5,849 nucleotides of DNA. It comes from Burkholderiaceae bacterium. Its GTDB lineage: Bacteria > Pseudomonadota > Gammaproteobacteria > Burkholderiales > Burkholderiaceae. Every line of letters begins with the position of its first letter. The first letter of the stretch is position 1. This document shows positions 5,321-5,849 of this stretch, one piece after another. The position numbers and the translations under genes are program-made. Under the pieces are notes generated by a model, which saw only the letters and a program-made list of their open reading frames with translations, made no database searches and was not told the DNA's origin. The stretch lies in assembly GCA_025458735.1 (NCBI GenBank), contig JALORV010000338.1, positions 1 through 5,849 on the forward strand, written 5' to 3'.

Positions 5321-5849
5321 ATGTCACAGAACTTCGAGTCCGTCCGCCTCGACCTGGCGGACGGGGTGGCTACCCTGACGCTCAACCGCCCGGAGCGGCT
5401 CAACAGCTTCACGGTGGCGATGCACGGCGAGGTGCGCGCGGCGCTGCAGGCCGTGGCGGCCGACGCCTCGATCCGCTGCCTCGTGCTGACGGGCGCGGGG
5501 CGCGGCTTCTGCGCCGGGCAGGATCTCGCCGACCGGGCCGTCGCGCCCGGCAGCGACGCGCTCGACCTCGGCGCCTCGATCGAGAACTACTACAAGCCGC
5601 TGCTGCTGTCGTTGCGGCAGCTGCGCATGCCGACCGTGTGCGCGGTCAACGGCGTGGCGGCGGGCGCCGGCGCCAACATCCCCTTTGCCTGCGACCTGGT
5701 CATCGCCGCGAAGTCGGCCAGCTTCATCCAGTCGTTTGCCAAGCTCGGGCTGGTGCCCGACTGCGGCGGCACCTGGTGGCTGCCACGGCTGGTCGGCCCG
5801 GCGCGCGCCATGGGGCTCGCGCTGCTGGGCGACAAGCTCTCCGCTGAAA
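5321..5849 (+). CDS. paaG: PaaG, 1,2-epoxyphenylacetyl-CoA isomerase (enoyl-CoA hydratase family), cut by the window end
   Basis: The first 176 residues of a protein of about 260 are present; the frame is still open at the last base. PaaG is a cytoplasmic crotonase-fold enzyme that isomerises ring-1,2-epoxyphenylacetyl-CoA to the seven-membered oxepin-CoA, and also shifts double bases bonds of later intermediates (double-bond isomerisation). Close agreement with E. coli PaaG is visible in LTLNRPERLNSF (19-30), IRCLVLTGAGRGFCAGQDL (51-69; first oxyanion-hole strand), CAVNGVAAGAGAN (107-119; second oxyanion-hole element), and KLGLVPDCGGTWWLPR (141-156), whose aspartate D147 is the expected catalytic acid/base. 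ARAMGLALLG follows (161-170). No damage is visible. It diverges from paaN across a shared regulatory region, and more paa genes probably follow beyond the window, though that cannot be seen. Confidence 0.93.
   Translation, partial: MSQNFESVRLDLADGVATLTLNRPERLNSFTVAMHGEVRAALQAVAADASIRCLVLTGAGRGFCAGQDLADRAVAPGSDALDLGASIENYYKPLLLSLRQLRMPTVCAVNGVAAGAGANIPFACDLVIAAKSASFIQSFAKLGLVPDCGGTWWLPRLVGPARAMGLALLGDKLSAE

Noticed and set aside
4978..5847. 289-residue + strand frame running through the intergenic region and into paaG
   Set aside because: It uses a different frame from paaG, whose frame matches its family from start to window end; the product is low-complexity Arg/Ala/Gly.
1..5849. CRISPR array, tRNA, rRNA, insertion sequence or prophage
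   Set aside because: No spaced direct repeats, tRNA-like cloverleaf, rRNA-like segments, transposase motifs or terminal inverted repeats were seen; the window is nearly all ordinary coding DNA.

Overview
The window is very GC-rich, densely coding DNA with Shine-Dalgarno starts (including GTG and TTG starts). Its genes belong to aerobic aromatic-compound degradation. The closest remembered matches for the phenylacetate genes (a PaaN-type aldehyde dehydrogenase rather than the E. coli PaaZ fusion) point to an aromatic-degrading proteobacterium, most likely a betaproteobacterium of the Azoarcus/Thauera or Burkholderiales kind. That taxonomic placement is inference.

Layout. Block 1 (1-1765, + strand): the C-terminal end of a probable FAD-dependent aromatic monooxygenase, a 65-residue DUF2783 protein, and a complete dihydrolipoyl dehydrogenase-like flavoprotein, closely spaced as in an operon. 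Block 2 (1799-2710, - strand, convergent with block 1): a TDT/SLAC1-family (TehA-like) membrane transporter that seems to lack the first half of its first helix. Block 3 (2808-5036, - strand): paaY (gamma-carbonic-anhydrase-fold thioesterase) directly downstream of paaN (aldehyde dehydrogenase). Block 4 (5321 to the window end, + strand): paaG, the ring-epoxide isomerase, divergent from paaN and cut by the window end. The 284-bp divergent region holds a good sigma-70-like promoter facing paaG, and an 18-bp near-perfect palindrome lies across its expected start point. The palindrome looks like a TetR-type (PaaR-like) operator.

How the genes work together: in the phenylacetyl-CoA pathway PaaG converts the ring 1,2-epoxide to oxepin-CoA, the ring is hydrolysed to an aldehyde that an aldehyde dehydrogenase (here PaaN is the candidate) oxidises, and PaaY clears dead-end CoA thioesters. 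The most notable observation is that paaN is broken. Its first 99 codons and its last 433 codons lie in different frames, and about 25 conserved residues are missing at the join, near 4735-4742. This is either a real frameshifting deletion (pseudogene) or an assembly error. I see no new defence, mobile or RNA system in this window; it is mainly a catabolic region with one damaged gene and a clear candidate operator.
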